Under the pieces are notes generated by a model. It searched no databases, had not been told where the DNA came from, and saw only the letters and a program-made list of their open reading frames with translations. The position numbers and the translations under genes are program-made. Positions 43,601-45,652 of a stretch of 45,652 nt of DNA are shown one piece after another (the stretch's first letter is position 1; each line of letters starts with the position of its first letter). The DNA is taken from contig JAICWX010000027.1 of NCBI GenBank assembly GCA_025934635.1, forward strand, positions 1 to 45,652, in the 5' to 3' direction. The DNA comes from Streptosporangiaceae bacterium (lineage in GTDB: Bacteria > Actinomycetota > Actinomycetes > Streptosporangiales > Streptosporangiaceae).

Positions 43601-43719
43601 AGGTCGTAGTCGACATCTCCGGCGTTGCCCCGAAAGCCCCCGTCGGCCGGCGGGCGGCCGTGCCCCGCCGGGCCTGCGTCGCGATACCGAACGTCAAAGT
43701 CATTAGCTTTGCTGCTCAC
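40693..43719 (-). CDS. Class A penicillin-binding protein (transglycosylase/transpeptidase)
   Basis: 1008 residues. A long cytoplasmic N-terminus of about 215 residues includes a collagen-like Gly-Pro-x run (168-193). One TM follows (about 216-240). The glycosyltransferase-51 domain (about 260-440) has AAEDRNFYTEGGVS with the catalytic Glu and QGGSTITQEFVRQYY. The transpeptidase domain has SxxK at Ser599 (SSFK), SIN at 674-676 and KTG at 814-816. The tail is glycine/proline-rich and ends in a hydrophobic segment and a basic end (WVRRRQRLRPRAKGPRSRLD), which could be a second membrane anchor. It makes and crosslinks peptidoglycan, like mycobacterial PonA1. Start GTG at 43719. Confidence 0.95.
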   Translation of the reverse strand: MSSKANDFDVRYRDAGPAGHGRPPADGGFRGNAGDVDYDLGYDAPGWDTQGFRRPEAGYADSADFGNGHEPSRAGSGRHGGGVGTAVRPDEGRAAERRAPEGRDARDRRDAVHARAASPAASASPLSVSPPTAGPLGTEETGELGWDSEATGLWTPEAPVRGRRAVGGGGPGGPGGPGGPRGPRGPRGFGGPGRRGLQRPKVKVKGSWWRHWTLRKVIGLLLALVGGVVVLGAAAVVMAYEQTPVPTGALEETGFAQSVVYSKDGKLIGRFGNTNRKMVSYADLEAAPAIVNAVLAAEDRNFYTEGGVSPTGIARAAYEDVTGGDGSLQGGSTITQEFVRQYYSGIGTQQTASRKIKEIFVAMKVAKEKSKQWILTNYLNTIYFGDGAYGVQAAAQTYYGRSVDKLTVAQAAVIAAIIQQPSNYPLKQYRPQLENRWHYVLNGMVQMGKLTQQQADTMKFPPPGNHVPQTLGKDVWDPYVMDMIQNELGDVYGLTKSQIYNGGYVIHTSIDNAKMAALYRAVRDNEAQINESSVPFNPVTMHAGAVLEDPATGAIEALYPGPGHVGYKYNGTGKVISQKYCNKIHCQLNLALTREQVGSSFKPYILAQAVKDGMNVKTSTLNGYNYLRIAPDSSPTVYSSTTAPAGSAGWSLPVGNDSTGENGPYTPQVAMGASINTAYADLWHRVAGPGGQDVLSMAQAFGVDIVHSGLKSMANEYGIALGQASLSVTEQATMLATIDNGGVYHSAHVVTSITRPSAPPVPIKVTSYSVFNSNPTLNQQEATQLQYAMSQVDNPSYGTAPNAAMSNGQEIVGKTGTTNKAQSAFFLGAIPSQALAVAFFTDNQSDTTKQTLDGLGGIAGGFGGTWPANIWHTYAEDQFPAAVEPFPAPVFTGVTWNQVPPNLRKVPKKHKKPDHNRDGDPGFPGGGNGNGGGNGGNPNPWPTYSCDPTVVTCTPGDGTQNGAATAPAVAPAAGAVGAVVIGLPATCLWVRRRQRLRPRAKGPRSRLD

Positions 43720-43858
43720 GCGTCCTCGCTGCTGGTGGCTCGGAGGTCGCCGGTTATCGGAGTGCGACCTCTACCCGAAAGGCGGGCTCCCCTGTCCCAG
43801 TGAACCCGCCGAACACAAACGTTACCTCCTGGAGACCATGTTCACTGGCTGGCCAGCG

Positions 43859-44263
43859 TTACTGGCTGGACCGCGCCCGCCGCCTCCGGCGTACGGCAGG
43901 TTCACCAGTGCCGAGAACGTAAGAGGAAGCGAGGTGGTTCCACCCGCAACTCTGGCAGACCTCGACCACATAGACCCGGAATTCGCCGTATTCGGCCGCC
44001 ATTTCCGCAAGTTCCCGACTTTGCTTGACCCGTCCCTCGTACTGGCCCAGCTCGTCCCCGTAGACGTATGTCACGTGGGTGAGCCTGGTCTTCCGGCAGA
44101 TCGGACAGGGGTCCTCGGTGGGCTCGCCGTGGAACTTGGCGGCCCGCAGCAGGTACGGATGAGCGTCGCAGACATCAGTGACGGTCGTGCGCCCGGCACG
44201 CACGGACGCGAGTGTGGCCCGGCGGGCCAGCCCGTAATCCACGACGGATCGCCTAGACGTCAT
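43859..44263 (-). CDS. DUF5318 family protein
   Basis: A 134-residue protein. It has VDYGLARRATLASVRAGRTTVTDVCDAHPYLLRAAKFHGEPTEDPCPICRKTRLTHVTYVYGDELG and EVCQSCGWNHLASSYVLG, with two CxxC pairs forming a zinc ribbon. The function is unknown. The same gene lies beside ponA1 in mycobacteria (Rv0049, from memory). The start at 44263 is chosen because upstream codons to 44716 do not resemble the family. It is upstream of the PBP gene (139-bp gap) on the same strand and diverges from the PadR gene. Confidence 0.85.
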   Translation of the reverse strand: MTSRRSVVDYGLARRATLASVRAGRTTVTDVCDAHPYLLRAAKFHGEPTEDPCPICRKTRLTHVTYVYGDELGQYEGRVKQSRELAEMAAEYGEFRVYVVEVCQSCGWNHLASSYVLGTGEPAVRRRRRARSSQ

Positions 44264-44351
44264 ATTCGCCAGCGTACGTCGGAACTGGCCCTGAGCCGAG
44301 CCCAGATTTAGTCTTCTTCGCCGCCGAAGCGTTACCGGCCAGCGGTAAGGC

Positions 44352-44439
44352 GCCCGCACTTGCATGCGGGCACACCACTGCGTAGGATCCACATGTATCG
44401 GTTCGATACATCGAAGCGATCTAACGGTTTGATCTAACG
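44352..44439. promoter_or_regulatory. Operator region between DUF5318 and the PadR gene
   Basis: ATGTATCG-GTT-CGATACAT (44393-44411) is a perfect 8-bp inverted repeat with ATGT...ACAT arms, the pattern of PadR-family sites. A 9-bp direct repeat, GATCTAACG, is at 44418-44426 and 44431-44439. Left of these, GCCCGCA (44352-44358) pairs with TGCGGGC (44365-44371). The whole gap of 245 bp (44264-44508) otherwise shows no gene. Confidence 0.65.
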
Positions 44440-44508
44440 AACCGAAGTATCGCAGCGAGGCATCGATCCGATGCAAACAGGGATATACCACGGACTTCTG
44501 GGGGAAGC

Positions 44509-45150
44509 GTGGGACGTAACCGCTCCGGTGTACTCGAGCTAGCCGTGCTCGGGCTGCTGCACGGAACTCCGATGCATGGCTACGAGCTCCGTAAACGCCT
44601 GTACACCGTGCTGGGCGCGTTCCGCGCGCTCTCCTATGGGTCGCTGTATCCCTGCCTGCACGAACTTCTCGCCGCCGGGCTGATCGCGGAGGAGCACGAG
44701 GAGGCCGAGGCGGCACCCGCCCGGGCCAGCACGGCCCGGGCCAGCACGGCGCCGGCCCGGGCCAAGGCGGGACGCCGGTCGCTGAAGGTGTACCGGCTGA
44801 CCGCCGACGGCAAGGAACGGCTGCAGGAACTCCTGGCCGAGGGCGGTCCGGCGACGTGGGAGGACGACGGGTTCGGCGTCCACTTCGCGTTCTTCGGGCT
44901 GACCAGGGCTGACGTGAGGCTCCGGATCCTGGAGGGCCGCCGCAGCAGGCTCGAGGAGCGCATGGAGGCCATCCGAGCGGCCTTCACGCGCACCAGGGAG
45001 CGGGTGGACCGGTACACCGAGGAATTGCACCGGCATGGCCTGGAATCAGTGGAGCGGGAAGTCCGGTGGCTGAACGAGCTGATCGCGTCGGAGCGGCAGG
45101 CCGGGCAGTCCGGAGCGGACGACAACATTTCCGAGAAGGAGTCATCCTGA
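44509..45150 (+). CDS. PadR-family transcriptional regulator
   Basis: 213 residues. The PadR winged helix is [59 protein letters not shown], interrupted in the wing by an insert with an Ala-Arg-Ala-Ser-Thr tandem ([18 protein letters not shown]). The wing resumes as [24 protein letters not shown], and a helical Vir_act_alpha_C-like dimerisation domain follows ([19 protein letters not shown]). Start GTG at 44509. Its stop overlaps the ino1 start (TGATG at 45148-45152). In mycobacteria a PadR-like gene precedes ino1 too, so it probably regulates inositol synthesis. Confidence 0.93.
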   Translation: MGRNRSGVLELAVLGLLHGTPMHGYELRKRLYTVLGAFRALSYGSLYPCLHELLAAGLIAEEHEEAEAAPARASTARASTAPARAKAGRRSLKVYRLTADGKERLQELLAEGGPATWEDDGFGVHFAFFGLTRADVRLRILEGRRSRLEERMEAIRAAFTRTRERVDRYTEELHRHGLESVEREVRWLNELIASERQAGQSGADDNISEKESS

Positions 45151-45652
45151 TGGGTAAGGTGCGCATCGCCATCGTGGGCGTGGGCAACTGCGCCAGTTCC
45201 CTCGTGCAGGGACTGGAGTATTACAAGGACGCCGAAGAGGGTGTCCGGGTTCCCGGCCTCATGCATGTCCGGTTCGGTCCGTACCACATCAGCGACCTCG
45301 AGGTGGTCGCCGCGTTCGACGTGGACATCAAGAAGGTCGGCTCCGACCTCTCCGAGGCCATCAACGCGAGCGAGAACAACACCATCAAGATCGCCGACGT
45401 GCCGCCGACCGGCGTGACCGTGCAGCGCGGGCCGACCCTGGACGGCCTGGGCGAGTACTACCGGGAGATCATCACCGAGTCCGACGAGCCGGCCGTCGAC
45501 GTCACCCAGGCGCTCCGCGACAGCGGCGCCGACGTGCTCGTCTGCTACCTGCCGGTGGGCTCGGAGAACGCGGCCAAGTTCTACGCCCAGTGCGCCATCG
45601 ACGCGCACGTGGCGTTCGTGAACGCGCTGCCGGTGTTCATCGCGTCCAACCC
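45150..45652 (+). CDS. ino1: Myo-inositol-1-phosphate synthase (5' part, runs off window end)
   Basis: The frame from the ATG at 45150 reads [24 protein letters not shown], the NAD-binding GxGxxxS loop, then [17 protein letters not shown] and [35 protein letters not shown] to the end of the window: about 167 of roughly 360 residues. The enzyme converts glucose-6-phosphate to inositol-1-phosphate, the first step toward phosphatidylinositol and mycothiol. It is translationally coupled to the PadR gene. It was recognised by reading the sequence, since the gene is open at the window edge. Confidence 0.95.
   Translation, partial: MGKVRIAIVGVGNCASSLVQGLEYYKDAEEGVRVPGLMHVRFGPYHISDLEVVAAFDVDIKKVGSDLSEAINASENNTIKIADVPPTGVTVQRGPTLDGLGEYYREIITESDEPAVDVTQALRDSGADVLVCYLPVGSENAAKFYAQCAIDAHVAFVNALPVFIASN

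Noticed and set aside
40975..43803. 942-codon plus-strand frame
   Set aside because: Antisense of the penicillin-binding protein, whose SxxK, SxN and KTG motifs settle the strand.

Overview
This window is high-GC actinobacterial chromosome (Actinomycetota). The signs are GTG and TTG starts, an F420-type oxidoreductase, an XRE/DUF5753 plus DUF397 gene pair, a CxxC-type ribosomal protein S18, a DUF5318 protein and an actinobacterial myo-inositol-phosphate synthase. The right arm (about 32.2-45.65 kb) carries dnaB, rplI, rpsR, ssb, rpsF, a GT87-like membrane protein, a class A penicillin-binding protein, DUF5318, a PadR regulator and ino1. From memory this matches the Mycobacterium tuberculosis block Rv0046c-Rv0058, so it is conserved core. 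A Streptosporangiales-like or Frankia-like soil actinomycete is my best guess; the genus cannot be read from the sequence.

Layout. 1-8.0 kb: small accessory enzymes paired with regulators. These are a UvrA-like ABC protein, a VOC protein and an AraC regulator; an alpha/beta hydrolase and an SDR; an ArsR regulator with an SRPBCC partner; a TetR regulator facing an MFS exporter across repeated operators; and an EamA transporter. 8.1-19.4 kb: a mobile-element graveyard. It holds a broken Nudix gene, a regulator without its DNA-binding domain beside a flavoprotein, a decapitated XRE gene fused to a truncated Mu/Tn7-like transposon, a Tn3-family transposase relic, a possible IS21-type end and an integrase relic pointing at tRNA-Arg(ACG). 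Intact genes inside it are a CPA2 cation/proton antiporter with a strongly structured leader, a secreted ricin-type lectin and a small winged-helix protein. 19.7-22.2 kb: a two-gene restriction-modification system, a C5 cytosine methyltransferase and a NotI-like endonuclease.

22.2-31.7 kb: ordinary metabolic genes (LLM oxidoreductase, acyl-CoA ligase, PPOX/F420 protein, two RibD-like reductases, SnoaL-like protein, LuxR regulator, YbdK-like ligase, acyltransferase-3/SGNH protein). 31.7-32.2 kb is a gene-poor, partly AT-rich stretch.

32.2-45.65 kb: core replication, translation and cell-wall genes. dnaB encodes a helicase interrupted by two inteins, a HEN-less 177-residue intein in the Walker A loop and a 426-residue endonuclease-containing intein at the second classic DnaB site. 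A cluster of DnaA boxes lies just upstream of dnaB. The window ends inside ino1, which is translationally coupled to a PadR regulator whose upstream region holds a PadR-style operator. The observations most worth follow-up are the switch-like leader of the antiporter, the NotI-like system with a missing stop codon, the doubly intein-split helicase and the DnaA-box cluster.
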